Shown here: piece after piece, positions 18,549 through 26,871 of the stretch
How the letters are laid out: each line of letters opens with the position of its first letter
Numbering within the stretch: position 1 is the first letter of the stretch
NCBI GenBank assembly: GCA_000509105.1
Contig: BAIF02000033.1
Coordinates: 42,591-106,590 of the forward strand
Source of the DNA: Clostridiales bacterium VE202-21
GTDB taxonomy: Bacteria; Bacillota; Clostridia; Lachnospirales; Lachnospiraceae
Direction of reading: 5' to 3'
Length of the DNA: 64,000 nt
Notes under the pieces: model-generated
What the model was told of the DNA's origin: nothing
The model's input: the letters and a program-made list of their open reading frames with translations, nothing else
Database searches by the model: none
Program-made: the position numbers and the translations under genes

Positions 18549-19538
18549 ATGAATGAGCAGTCAAATGTCCAAAAGAAAGAATCAGTCAATAAGTTTACAA
18601 GTACAAGCGAGTTTGGAGTCATAATCGCACTGGCATTATTATGTATTGCGATGTCATTTTTAAGCCCTTACTTTTTAAAAAGCTCTAATATTATAAACAT
18701 TTTGTATCAGGTTTCCCAATATGCGATTCTGGCAATCGGCATGGGTTTTGTCATACTTACAGGCGGAATCGATCTGTCTGTCGGCTATACTGTGGGTATC
18801 TGCGGCTGTATGCTGGCCAGCATGATCAGCAAGGGCGCCAATATGTGGCTGACGCTGATCACCGTGCTGCTGACGGGAATTATAATTGGCGCAGTAAATG
18901 GCGTACTGGTTACCTATATGAAGCTGGCCCCTTTTATTGTCACACTGGGAACAGGGAAGATCATGCAGGGGTTGATCTTATTAATCACGAACGGAATGCC
19001 GATCAGTGCGGATACCCCCCTGAACTGGCTGGGAAACGGAAAGGTAGGGCAGATCCCGGTCGCGGTTATTATCATGGCGCTGGTAATTATAATTGGAACA
19101 GTTTTTTCAAAATACACATTGTCCGGAAGGAATATTTATGCGGTTGGAAATAATGAGAGGTCAGCAAAGATTTCCGGGATCAGGGTGGAGCGCATAAAGG
19201 TACTTGTCTATATCATTCAGGGATTTCTGGCAGCCTTATGCGGTATTATTGCGACCGGGAAGCTGAGAAGCGCAGACTCTCAGCTTGGAAACGGTTATGA
19301 GATGGATGTCATTGCTGCCGTAGTGATTGGAGGCTTCAGCATGAGCGGAGGTGAAGGGAAAATCTGGAGCGTTATGGTAGGCGCAGCAATTATGGGGGTT
19401 CTGAAAAACGCCTTTGTATTATTGGGGCTGCCCTCATACTGGCAGACCGCGAGCATTGGGATCGTAATTATTATTGCGGTGTCAATTGATCCGGTAAAAG
19501 CATTTTTTAAACAAAGGAAAATCAACAAAGGAAATTAA
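18549..19538 (+). CDS. Ribose-type ABC transporter permease (RbsC family)
   Basis: This 329-aa multi-spanning permease of the RbsC/XylH branch shows the early motif GMGFVILTGGIDLSVGYTVG, PFIVTLGTGKIMQGL, and the late GNNERSAKISGIRVERIKVLVY plus VIGGFSMSGGEGK. It lies 12 bp after the URO-D gene and is followed by its binding protein and ATPase, in the order permease, binding protein, ATPase. Confidence 0.9.
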   Translation: MNEQSNVQKKESVNKFTSTSEFGVIIALALLCIAMSFLSPYFLKSSNIINILYQVSQYAILAIGMGFVILTGGIDLSVGYTVGICGCMLASMISKGANMWLTLITVLLTGIIIGAVNGVLVTYMKLAPFIVTLGTGKIMQGLILLITNGMPISADTPLNWLGNGKVGQIPVAVIIMALVIIIGTVFSKYTLSGRNIYAVGNNERSAKISGIRVERIKVLVYIIQGFLAALCGIIATGKLRSADSQLGNGYEMDVIAAVVIGGFSMSGGEGKIWSVMVGAAIMGVLKNAFVLLGLPSYWQTASIGIVIIIAVSIDPVKAFFKQRKINKGN

Positions 19539-19553
19539 AGGGAGGAAGTTTTT

Positions 19554-20657
19554 ATGAAGAAAAGAATGTTAGGATTCATTTTGAGTGCAGCTATGGTAAT
19601 CTGCCTGTGTGCGGGATGCGGAGCAGATAAGGCGGCAGAGGGAAAGGACACTAAAACAGAGAAAACGGAAGAGACAAAGGAAGAGGCAAAGAAGGACGAT
19701 GCAGAGGAAGAGGCAGGGGATGACAATATTCTGGACGATGTTGTTGTCGATACTTCCAGAATCACAGTAAAACCGGTGGAAAATACTTCCGGGGATGAGA
19801 TAAAAATCGCAGCATTATGTGTTCCCTACGGGCCATTCTGGCTGGAGGTAGTAAACGGCATGGAATCTGCAAAGAAATTACTTGCCGATTACAATTGTAC
19901 GGTAGATCTGATACCCCTGGAATCTCTGGACGGCCAATTGTTCTATGATGCGATCCAGACCTGCATTGTAAAGGAATACGATGTTATCAGTACATTTGGC
20001 GTGTCTGATTCGATCTGTCCGATCGTGGATGAGGCAACGGATGCCGGCATCGCAGTCTATTTCTATAATTCCGATACGGCTCAGGAATGTTCAAGGGTAG
20101 CCTTTGTGGGACAGGACTTATACGCAGCGGGACAGAAAGCGGCGGATCTGATGGCTGATATTCTCGGTGGAAAAGGTACCGTGGGTATTATAACGGGACT
20201 TTTTAGTGTTAACGCCCATGAACTGCGCAGAACGGGAAGCGAAGACCAGTTTAAAGAAAAATATCCGGACATCAAATTACTGGAAACAGTAGAATGCAGC
20301 GATAATGACCAGGTAGCCTATAATGTGGCAACAGATCTTCTGACAGGAAACCCGGATCTGAGCGGTATTATCTGTACTGCAAACGGCCAGATCGGAACAG
20401 CCCAGGCAATCGAGGATCTGGGGCTGGAAGGGAAAGTAAAAATTGTCTGCTATGACTATATGGATGAAGTCATTGAATTCCTCAGAAAAGGTACAATCAA
20501 TGCGACGATCAGCCAGGGTCCGTTTGACCAGGGAGCAAACCCGATTGTTTATGGCTACAATCAGGTAATTACAGGGAAACCGGAAGTGGCAGGAAATGTT
20601 TTCACTGCTTTAGATGTAATTACACCAGAGAACGTAAACGAATATTTTCCGGAGTAA
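19554..20657 (+). CDS. Sugar-binding lipoprotein, RbsB type
   Basis: This 367-aa periplasmic-binding-protein-type (Peripla_BP_4) lipoprotein has a signal peptide ending in CLCAGCGAD, a charged Lys/Glu linker (about residues 25-60), and a two-lobe sugar-binding domain with GPFWLEVVNGMESAKKLLADY, the repeated DVISTFGVSD type segments and LSGIICTANGQIGTAQAIEDLG. The strong RBS GGGAGGAAG precedes the ATG. It works with the permease before it and the ATPase after it. The ligand is unknown; the linked zinc dehydrogenase hints at a polyol or pentose. Confidence 0.87.
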   Translation: MKKRMLGFILSAAMVICLCAGCGADKAAEGKDTKTEKTEETKEEAKKDDAEEEAGDDNILDDVVVDTSRITVKPVENTSGDEIKIAALCVPYGPFWLEVVNGMESAKKLLADYNCTVDLIPLESLDGQLFYDAIQTCIVKEYDVISTFGVSDSICPIVDEATDAGIAVYFYNSDTAQECSRVAFVGQDLYAAGQKAADLMADILGGKGTVGIITGLFSVNAHELRRTGSEDQFKEKYPDIKLLETVECSDNDQVAYNVATDLLTGNPDLSGIICTANGQIGTAQAIEDLGLEGKVKIVCYDYMDEVIEFLRKGTINATISQGPFDQGANPIVYGYNQVITGKPEVAGNVFTALDVITPENVNEYFPE

Positions 20658-20702
20658 ATAATATGGCAGGTGATAAGAATACTGAAAAGCTGGAGGAGTA
20701 CA

Positions 20703-22235
20703 ATGGAGCAGAAAGCAATCTATAAAATTCAGAATATCTGCAAGTACTTTCCTGGTGTCAAGGCGTTGGATGACGTCAGTTTTGATATTATGGAGGGGGA
20801 GATCCATGCTATAGTTGGAGAAAATGGGGCGGGCAAGTCTACACTGATGAATATCATGTCAGGAGTATACCAGCCTTCATCGGGCAGCCTGATATTTGAG
20901 GGGGAAGGCTTGGAACTGAAAAGTGTAAGCCACGCGCAGGACATAGGGATATCCATGATCCATCAGGAACTTTCACTGTCGCCGGCACTGGATATTGCCG
21001 AAAATATATTTGCAGGCAGGCTTCCCAAAGGCAAGGCCGGTTTCCTGAACATCCGGAAGCTGTATACCGAGACCGAAGGGGCGCTGAGAGAAGTCGGGCT
21101 GGATTATTTGAATGCCCGTACCCTTATCAGGGATATTAGTACATCCCAGCAACAGTTGGTGGAGATTGCAAAAGCGCTGGCACTGAAATCGAAATTGATT
21201 ATAATGGATGAGCCCACGAGTTCTCTCACGGCCAGTGAGGCAGATTTTCTGGAAAAAATCATACGCGGGCTGAAAAAATCGGGGGTGACAATTCTCTATA
21301 TTTCACACAAACTCGATGAAATCATGAGGCTGGCTGATAAAATAACTGTACTCAGGGACGGACGCCATATCATTACAGATGACAAAAGCAGCATGACGAT
21401 TGAAAAGATGATCTCATATATGGTAGGCCGGGAATACAGCCAGATAACAGTGCGGGACAGCTTTATTCAGGATTATGAGAGCCGCAGAGTGATTCTGGAT
21501 GTAGAGGATCTGTGCGTGGGAAATAAAGTGAAAAATGTCAGCTTCAAGCTCTATGAGGGAGAAATACTGGGGATAACCGGGCTTGTGGGAGCCGGCAGAA
21601 GCGAAGTTCTGCAGGCGGTATATGGGGCTGACACAAGACGGAGCGGAACCATAACAATTCAGGGAAAGAAATGTCCTCTGCACAAAACAGGTGAAGCCAT
21701 CGAACAGGGAATGGGGCTGGTGCCTGAGGGGAGAAAGACCCAGGGACTGTTTTTGAAGCTGAGTGTTCAGGATAACGCAGCGGTAATGTACCTCAGGAAA
21801 CTAAGGTCAAAGACGGGGCTCCTGAATATAAGGAGATGCAAAAGCCTTACGGAGCAGTATATTAAGAAGCTGAATATCAAAACTCCTTCGCAGGGACAGA
21901 TCATTGAAAACTTAAGCGGCGGCAATCAGCAGAAGGTTGTGATTGCAAGATGCCTGATGAATAATCCTAAAATACTTTTTATGGATGAACCTACCCAGGG
22001 AATCGATATAGGCGCTAAGGAAGAGATCTATCAGATTATGAATGAGCTTGTAAAAGAGGGAGTCAGTATTGTAATGGTGTCATCCGAAATGCAGGAAACC
22101 ATCTCACTCTGCGACAGAGTTATTGTAATGTATGAGGGGCAGATTACTGGTGAGCTTCTGCATAAGGATGTCAGCGACGAAAAAATTCTTGCCCTGGCAT
22201 CTGATAAAAAGGTATACCCAAAGGGCACCACGTAA
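20703..22235 (+). CDS. Ribose-type ABC transporter ATPase (RbsA family)
   Basis: This 510-aa protein has two ABC domains in tandem. The first has Walker A GENGAGKST (about residues 38-46), Q-loop HQELSLSP, a signature-like segment STSQQQ and Walker B LIIMDEPTSSL. The second starts near residue 255 with degenerate Walker A GLVGAGRSE, signature NLSGGNQQKV and Walker B ILFMDEPTQGI. This asymmetry is normal for RbsA/MglA. An in-frame GTG at 20670 exists, but TGGAGGAG at 20691-20698 supports the ATG at 20703. The end of the gene falls inside a tandem duplication. Confidence 0.9.
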   Translation: MEQKAIYKIQNICKYFPGVKALDDVSFDIMEGEIHAIVGENGAGKSTLMNIMSGVYQPSSGSLIFEGEGLELKSVSHAQDIGISMIHQELSLSPALDIAENIFAGRLPKGKAGFLNIRKLYTETEGALREVGLDYLNARTLIRDISTSQQQLVEIAKALALKSKLIIMDEPTSSLTASEADFLEKIIRGLKKSGVTILYISHKLDEIMRLADKITVLRDGRHIITDDKSSMTIEKMISYMVGREYSQITVRDSFIQDYESRRVILDVEDLCVGNKVKNVSFKLYEGEILGITGLVGAGRSEVLQAVYGADTRRSGTITIQGKKCPLHKTGEAIEQGMGLVPEGRKTQGLFLKLSVQDNAAVMYLRKLRSKTGLLNIRRCKSLTEQYIKKLNIKTPSQGQIIENLSGGNQQKVVIARCLMNNPKILFMDEPTQGIDIGAKEEIYQIMNELVKEGVSIVMVSSEMQETISLCDRVIVMYEGQITGELLHKDVSDEKILALASDKKVYPKGTT

Positions 22236-22352
22236 TTCATGCCCTTGCGGGCGGGTCTGCAGCACAGCTGCAGAAAAAGGTATACCCAAAGGGCATCCCG
22301 TAACTCATGCCCTTCGGGCGGATCTGCAGCTAAGCTGCAGAATAAGGTATAG
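22206..22352 (+). repeat. Tandem 68/67-bp repeat with palindromes, at gene end
   Basis: Unit 1 (22206-22273) and unit 2 (22274-22340) are about 85-90 percent identical, and a third unit begins at 22341 (AATAAGGTATAG) and runs into the next ribosome site. Each unit starts with AAAAAGGTATACCCAAAGGGC, so it re-encodes the last codons of the ATPase plus its stop (KKVYPKG followed by two residues). Each contains a GGGCA...TGCCC hairpin and a CTGCAG...CTGCAG hairpin. This is a local duplication of a palindromic element between ATPase and dehydrogenase genes. Confidence 0.8.
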
Positions 22353-22361
22353 GAGGTTACT

Positions 22362-23396
22362 ATGAAGGCAGCAGTTATGAAGAAAGTAAAAGAGGTAGTA
22401 ATTGAAGAGCGGGATATCCCCGAAATCGGGGATAACGAGGTCCTGATTAAAGTGAAGCACTGCGGAGTCTGCGGTTCTGATATCCATTATTATGAACATG
22501 GACGGATAGGCGATTTTGTTGTAAACCAGCCGATGGTATTGGGGCATGAGTGTGCGGGAGAAATCTGTAAAGTCGGAGACTCGGTAAAGAATCTTAAAAT
22601 AGGAGATATTGTGGCAGTGGAGCCGGGATATACATGCGGAAAGTGTGAATACTGCAAAAGCGGTAAATATAATCTGTGCCCTGATGTCGTATTTCTGGCA
22701 ACTCCTCCCTATGACGGGGCCTTTACAGAATATCTGAAATATCCGGCAGATATGGTTTTTAAGCTTCCGGAGGGCATGGATACAGTAGAGGGCGCGCTGA
22801 TTGAGCCGTTTTGTGTGGGAATGCATGCAGCGATGCAGGCGGAAGCCAGAGTGGGGCAGACCGCGGTGATTCTGGGAGCAGGCTGCATTGGACTGTGTAC
22901 GCTGATGGCCTTGTCTACAATGGGCGTGAAACGGGTTTACATGGCGGATATTATTCAGAGCCGTCTTGATATGGCGATGGAATTAGGAGCCGTTAAGGCA
23001 ATCCGGGCAGATAAAGAGGACGTTGTACAGGAAATCATGGAGGCGACCACAGGCCGAGGCGTCGACCTGGTTTTTGAAACAGCGGGAAGCCAGCAGACCG
23101 CGCAGCAGACAGCTGAACTGGCGGCAAGGGGCGGCACTATAGTGATGGTGGGGATGGCAGCAGATCCGGTCTTCCAATATGACTTTGGGAAAATCATGAA
23201 CAAAGAAGTAAAGCTGCATACTGTATTCCGCTATCGGAATCTGTATGAAGCTGCGATACATACGGTAGCCGACTGCCATCTGCCGATCAAAAAGATTGTA
23301 ACAAATATGTATGCATTCGAGCAGACAGGACAGGCGCTGGAAGACAGTATCAGTCACAAATCAGAGATGGTAAAATCTGTAATAGAATTTCCATAA
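22362..23396 (+). CDS. Zinc-dependent polyol (sorbitol-type) dehydrogenase
   Basis: This 344-aa medium-chain dehydrogenase of the sorbitol/xylitol dehydrogenase branch should oxidise a polyol to a ketose with NAD+. The catalytic zinc ligands lie in CGVCGSDIHYYEHG (about residues 37-50) and GHECAGE (about 65-71). The structural zinc site is GYTCGKCEYCKSGKYNLC (about 90-107). The Rossmann motif GAGCIGLC is near residue 173, and HTVFRYRNLY near 285 matches sorbitol dehydrogenases. AGGAGG precedes the ATG. Being co-directional with the ribose-type importer and URO-D gene, it likely handles the imported sugar alcohol or a derived intermediate. Confidence 0.85.
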   Translation: MKAAVMKKVKEVVIEERDIPEIGDNEVLIKVKHCGVCGSDIHYYEHGRIGDFVVNQPMVLGHECAGEICKVGDSVKNLKIGDIVAVEPGYTCGKCEYCKSGKYNLCPDVVFLATPPYDGAFTEYLKYPADMVFKLPEGMDTVEGALIEPFCVGMHAAMQAEARVGQTAVILGAGCIGLCTLMALSTMGVKRVYMADIIQSRLDMAMELGAVKAIRADKEDVVQEIMEATTGRGVDLVFETAGSQQTAQQTAELAARGGTIVMVGMAADPVFQYDFGKIMNKEVKLHTVFRYRNLYEAAIHTVADCHLPIKKIVTNMYAFEQTGQALEDSISHKSEMVKSVIEFP

Positions 23397-23399
23397 GAG

Positions 23400-23426
23400 A
23401 AGGCCGCCGGATCTCCTGCGGCCTTT
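23400..23426 (+). terminator. Hairpin after dehydrogenase gene
   Basis: An 8-bp stem AAGGCCGC/GCGGCCTT (23400-23407 with 23418-23425) directly after the stop codon, with only a short T-run, is a probable weak terminator. Confidence 0.6.
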
Positions 23427-23539
23427 AACTTAGAGGAAAGCTTCCTAAATCAGCCTCCTAAGCTGCTGATGTTCACACCCTGCGGGCACGCACAGTAACC
23501 CGGAGTTAACGAATGACTGGTTCTGCCATGGAATAGGGA

Positions 23540-23568
23540 TTGTATTGAATAAAAAAATATGTTAAAAT
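23540..23568 (+). promoter_or_regulatory. Probable promoter of the ROK gene
   Basis: TTGTAT (23540-23545), 17 bp, TAAAAT (23563-23568), about 40 bp before the start codon. ATACATTACTAAAATA follows directly and resembles the sequence downstream of the promoter at 17184-17212, consistent with autoregulation. Confidence 0.5.
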
Positions 23569-23609
23569 TAATACATTACTAAAATACTTTTATAAAACAG
23601 GAGAATGAT

Positions 23610-24734
23610 ATGACGGAAAACATGCTGAATAATATGGATGTAAAGCGCAATAACAGAAGCAGGGTTTATCACCTCCTTTATGAGCACGGTCCGGAATCAC
23701 TAAAGAATATTGCAGGGATTTTAGACATGAGTATGCCGACACTTTTACAGAATGTAAAAGAACTGAAGGCAGAGAATCTGATCATGGAGTTCGGAGTAAA
23801 AGAATCTACAGGAGGGCGCAGGCCAAAAGTTATCGGATGTAATTTTAATGCTAAAATTTCGGTTGGCCTGGATATAACGAGGAATCATGTGGTTTTTATG
23901 CTGATCGACCTGAAAGGCAATATCCTTCAATACAGCAGAATCCGTTATACCTTTAAGAATGACAAAGAATACTTTGACAACCTGGTTTTAAAACTGGAAG
24001 ATTTTTTAGATAACTGCAATGCCTCCCGTGATATGATCCTGGGTGTCGGAATCTCGCTGCCAGGTATTATCGATGCTGACTCACGGTATATGCTGGGAGG
24101 AAAGGTGCTTGACTTTGACGGCGGAAATCTCGAAGAATTCCGGAGCCGGATACCTTATCCGTGCCTGTTCAGCAATGATGCCAATGCCGGCGGATTTGCA
24201 GAGCTCTGGCGGGCAGGGAACCTGGAAAATGTGATTTACCTTTCCCTGAGCAACACGGTAGGAGGCGCGATTTTGATCAATGGGCAGAATTACTATGGAG
24301 AGACCCAAAAAGGCGGAGAATTCGGACATCTCATCATCCAGCCGGGAGGGCGGGAATGTTACTGCGGGCGCAGAGGATGCGTGAACGCATACTGTTCTGC
24401 CAATAATCTGCGTTTGGACGGGGAGACTCTGGAAGATTTTTTTGAAATGCTCTCAAAGGGCGGAGAGGTTCAGAAAAAGGTGTGGATTGAATACAGGGAG
24501 TATCTGGTGCTCGCGATTTTAAATCTCAGGACTTCCTTTGACTGTGATATCATCCTGGGCGGCTATGTGGGAAGCTTTCTGCGGGATTATGTGGATGAAA
24601 TCGCGCAGGAGGTACAAAAAAACAGCCTGTTCGGCGAAGATGTAAATTTTATCAAAACATGCCACTATCAATATGAGTCCGCGGCAGTGGGGGCCGCACT
24701 GATGCATGTAAAAGAATTTTTGTCGGGGATATAG
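23610..24734 (+). CDS. ROK-family transcriptional regulator
   Basis: This 374-aa NagC/XylR-type regulator has a winged-helix N-terminus (about residues 12-75, including MPTLLQNVKELKAENLI) followed by a ROK domain with SVGLDITRNHVVFMLIDLKG, GVGISLPGIID, LSLSNTVGGAILING, KGGEFGHLI and the zinc motif CYCGRRGCVNAYCS (about residues 250-263). The ATG follows CAGGAGAATGAT. By position it controls the operon from 17265 to 23396, and a shared sequence near both promoters supports this. Confidence 0.83.
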   Translation: MTENMLNNMDVKRNNRSRVYHLLYEHGPESLKNIAGILDMSMPTLLQNVKELKAENLIMEFGVKESTGGRRPKVIGCNFNAKISVGLDITRNHVVFMLIDLKGNILQYSRIRYTFKNDKEYFDNLVLKLEDFLDNCNASRDMILGVGISLPGIIDADSRYMLGGKVLDFDGGNLEEFRSRIPYPCLFSNDANAGGFAELWRAGNLENVIYLSLSNTVGGAILINGQNYYGETQKGGEFGHLIIQPGGRECYCGRRGCVNAYCSANNLRLDGETLEDFFEMLSKGGEVQKKVWIEYREYLVLAILNLRTSFDCDIILGGYVGSFLRDYVDEIAQEVQKNSLFGEDVNFIKTCHYQYESAAVGAALMHVKEFLSGI

Positions 24735-24813
24735 AGAGGGGAAAGTATGGCCTCAAATGTGCAGGCTGGAAGGGAATTTGGAAAATGCAAAGAATAGAAG
24801 ACTGCATATAAAC

Positions 24814-24853
24814 ATGAAGGAAGGGGTCCGCTTCTGCAGAATCCTTCCTTCAT
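24814..24853. terminator. Hairpin between ROK gene and sdaA remnant
   Basis: A perfect 11-bp stem (24814-24824 with 24843-24853) with an 18-nt loop lies between convergent gene ends and could end transcription from both sides. Confidence 0.5.
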
Positions 24854-24920
24854 ACTATCTGGTAAAATTCTTTTAAACTTATTATGTACGTGGATGTGGC
24901 TCCTTTAACCTGACGGCTGT

Positions 24921-25200
24921 TTATCTTTGGTTATCGCGTATTTCCTGCTCTTTTGCAAGCTGCTTGCCGCATGCTGTTGTACATAGTCCTCCTTTACACG
25001 TGCAGCGCAGTTCTCCGGGCAGCTGCTTTCCGACACGAAACATGGTTTCGGCGGCCTGATCCAGCGGGATTAAGGGGTTAAAGCCTCCCATGACCAGGTT
25101 TGCGCTCACAACAGCATTGGCTGCGGACAATGCATTCCTGTTGATACACGGGATTTGGACTAAGCCTGCTACGGGATCGCAGATTGTGCCTAATATGGGA
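24921..25200 (-). pseudogene. sdaAA: L-serine dehydratase alpha subunit, 3' remnant
   Basis: Only the C-terminal part of iron-sulfur L-serine dehydratase (serine to pyruvate and ammonia) remains. The minus strand reads GTICDPVAGLVQIPCINRN, then ANAVVSANLVMGGFNPLIPL and LPGELRCTCKGGL to a stop at 24921. The homology breaks off at about 25195-25200, where it abuts a racemase-like fragment on the opposite strand. About three quarters of the usual gene, its start and its promoter are missing, so no product is expected. Confidence 0.8.
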
Positions 25201-25672
25201 GGTTGCTGGTTATGTGGATATCCCGGTCTTCATGTCAAGCCTTTTGCAGGTTCCGATGATACAGCAGACGATTGGTAAGAACAGAAGCGTGGGAATTGTT
25301 GCTGCTATGGGCAAATTCCTGACAGAGACACACCTGAAAAATGTAGGCATTGCTCCGGACAGTAATTATTTTATTGCCGGCGCACAGGACGAATATGGCT
25401 GCACCGAATTTGATAATCTCTGGAATGCACAGGTGCGTAAGGAGGTTCCGGAGGCGTATTACTCAAAAGCAGAGAAGCAGATGATTGAGATGTGCAGGGA
25501 TCTGGCGGATAAACATCCAGAAATGGGAGCAATTATGCTGGAATGTACGGGTATGCAGCCTTTTGCCAGAGGAATTCAGCGGGAGCTGGACCTGCCGGTA
25601 TATAGCTGGGGGACACTGCTTGATTATGCTTACTCTGTTGTAAACCATAGAGATTACTATGGGCATGTCTAA
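25197..25672 (+). pseudogene. Aspartate/glutamate racemase-like gene, 5' truncated
   Basis: This fragment encodes about 158 aa resembling the C-terminal two thirds of the Asp/Glu/hydantoin racemase superfamily: DIPVFMSSLLQVPMIQQTIG, KNRSVGIVAAMGKFLTETHLKNVGI, and the second half-site with MGAIMLECTGMQPFARGIQ, which carries the second catalytic Cys (LECTGM). The N-terminal lobe with the first catalytic Cys is absent. The sequence begins at the same point where the sdaA remnant on the other strand ends, so one deletion appears to have removed the 5' halves of a divergent gene pair. There is no ribosome site before the first ATG (25184). Confidence 0.72.
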
Positions 25673-25754
25673 GAACACTTCAGGTCAAAAAGAAAGGGAT
25701 ATGTAGAGAAGCAGATGGTGTTAACTGATGCAGAAGCAACCATGCTGCATTTGT

Positions 25755-25790
25755 AAAATGGCTCAGGGGCAAAGCCCCCGGAGCCATTTT
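25755..25790. terminator. Bidirectional terminator
   Basis: AAAATGGCTC (25755-25764) pairs with GAGCCATTTT (25781-25790), with an inner GGGG/CCCC extension, between convergent genes. The A-run and T-run on either side suit termination in both directions. Confidence 0.8.
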
Positions 25791-25799
25791 ATATACTGA

Positions 25800-26561
25800 T
25801 TAAATAAATAATTCGTTTTTCTTCGGTACTTCCAACATTTTTTGCATCTTTTGAACGAGCCCGTTTACCATATCAGGGTTAACCTGCCTTGCATTCTCGG
25901 GACAGACCTGGATACACCGCATACAGGAGAAACACTTTTCCGGATCCGTAGTATACGGAGCTTCCGATGAGATGGCCTCTGCCGGACAGGCTTTTACACA
26001 TATGCCGCAATTACTGCATGCTTTGGTAGTGAAAGGTTTCATCGGCGAACCGTTGAATACTTTATAAGGACGGTTTCCCGGTACCTGAATCTCTTCTCCG
26101 CCTTTTGGACCGGCTAATTTTTCGGAAAGCTCTTTTGAAAACTCTTCTAATTCTGTTATGTCCTGTTCATCGGGCCTGCCCGCAGCAAACTGGCGCATAA
26201 TGGAATGTTCCGCGATTGCAGCAACGGCTCCAATGCATCGAAAACCGCAGTCCTTTAAGGTATCGTATAATTCGATAAGCGTATCCTCATAGGCTCTGTT
26301 GCCATATACAGCCGCTAGTACCGCCCTTGCTTGATTGCCTTCCAGCTTTTTGATCCGTTCAATCGCAAACGCCGGCACTCTTCCCCCAAAAGCAGGAGCT
26401 CCAATAATACACACGTCCTGCTCCGTAAATACAGGCAGCGTGCTGCCGTCATCTGCCTTGCATAACTCGATTTCCCTGTAGCCCTCGAAGGCGCTGGCTA
26501 ATGCGTTTGTAACCTTTTTGGTTCCCTGTGTGGGGCTGAAGTAAATAGAATATGTACTCAT
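25800..26561 (-). CDS. Flavodoxin-like/2[4Fe-4S] ferredoxin fusion (EFR1 type)
   Basis: This 253-aa cytoplasmic redox protein has an N-terminal flavodoxin-like domain (residues 1 to about 150) with the FMN phosphate-loop-like motif SPTQGTKK (9-16) and GAPAFGGRVP, followed by two [4Fe-4S] motifs, CSNCGICVKACP (about 187-198) and CFSCMRCIQVCP (about 216-227). Such EFR1-family proteins are common in Clostridia and pass electrons between ferredoxin-type donors and unknown partners. It is transcribed alone and divergently from the cell-wall hydrolase. Its partner is unknown; the CO dehydrogenase operon 3 kb away is one possibility only. Confidence 0.82.
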   Translation of the reverse strand: MSTYSIYFSPTQGTKKVTNALASAFEGYREIELCKADDGSTLPVFTEQDVCIIGAPAFGGRVPAFAIERIKKLEGNQARAVLAAVYGNRAYEDTLIELYDTLKDCGFRCIGAVAAIAEHSIMRQFAAGRPDEQDITELEEFSKELSEKLAGPKGGEEIQVPGNRPYKVFNGSPMKPFTTKACSNCGICVKACPAEAISSEAPYTTDPEKCFSCMRCIQVCPENARQVNPDMVNGLVQKMQKMLEVPKKNELFI

Positions 26562-26648
26562 AACAGTATCCTTTCCTTTCTAATCTTTCTGCATAGTTAC
26601 AAAATCCTTTTTAATAGTATTCTTGTTTCACGTTGTGGTATGTTAACT

Positions 26649-26677
26649 ATTATAAACCTTTCCAATAATCAAAACAA
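26649..26677 (-). promoter_or_regulatory. Probable promoter of flavodoxin-ferredoxin gene
   Basis: On the minus strand TTGTTT (26672-26677) and TATAAT (26649-26654) are spaced by 17 bp, 88 bp before the start codon. Confidence 0.5.
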
Positions 26678-26805
26678 CATTGATATGGAACTTCCATATA
26701 TAAAATCCGAAAAACATCCCGCCCGACATTAAAAATTTTTGCGGCAGCAACCCATAGAAAAACTGCATCCGAAGCACCCCGCTGAAGATTATGGAAAATC
26801 TTAAA

Positions 26806-26834
26806 TTGCGAAATATGACATTATATAGTATAAT
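26806..26834 (+). promoter_or_regulatory. Promoter of cell-wall hydrolase gene
   Basis: TTGCGA (26806-26811), 17 bp, TATAAT (26829-26834), about 37 bp before the start. The rest of the 310-bp gap 26562-26871 shows only the divergent promoter and an AT-rich stretch. Confidence 0.7.
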
Positions 26835-26871
26835 GTCTGAACAGATACTATTCCAGGAGGGAATTAAGATT

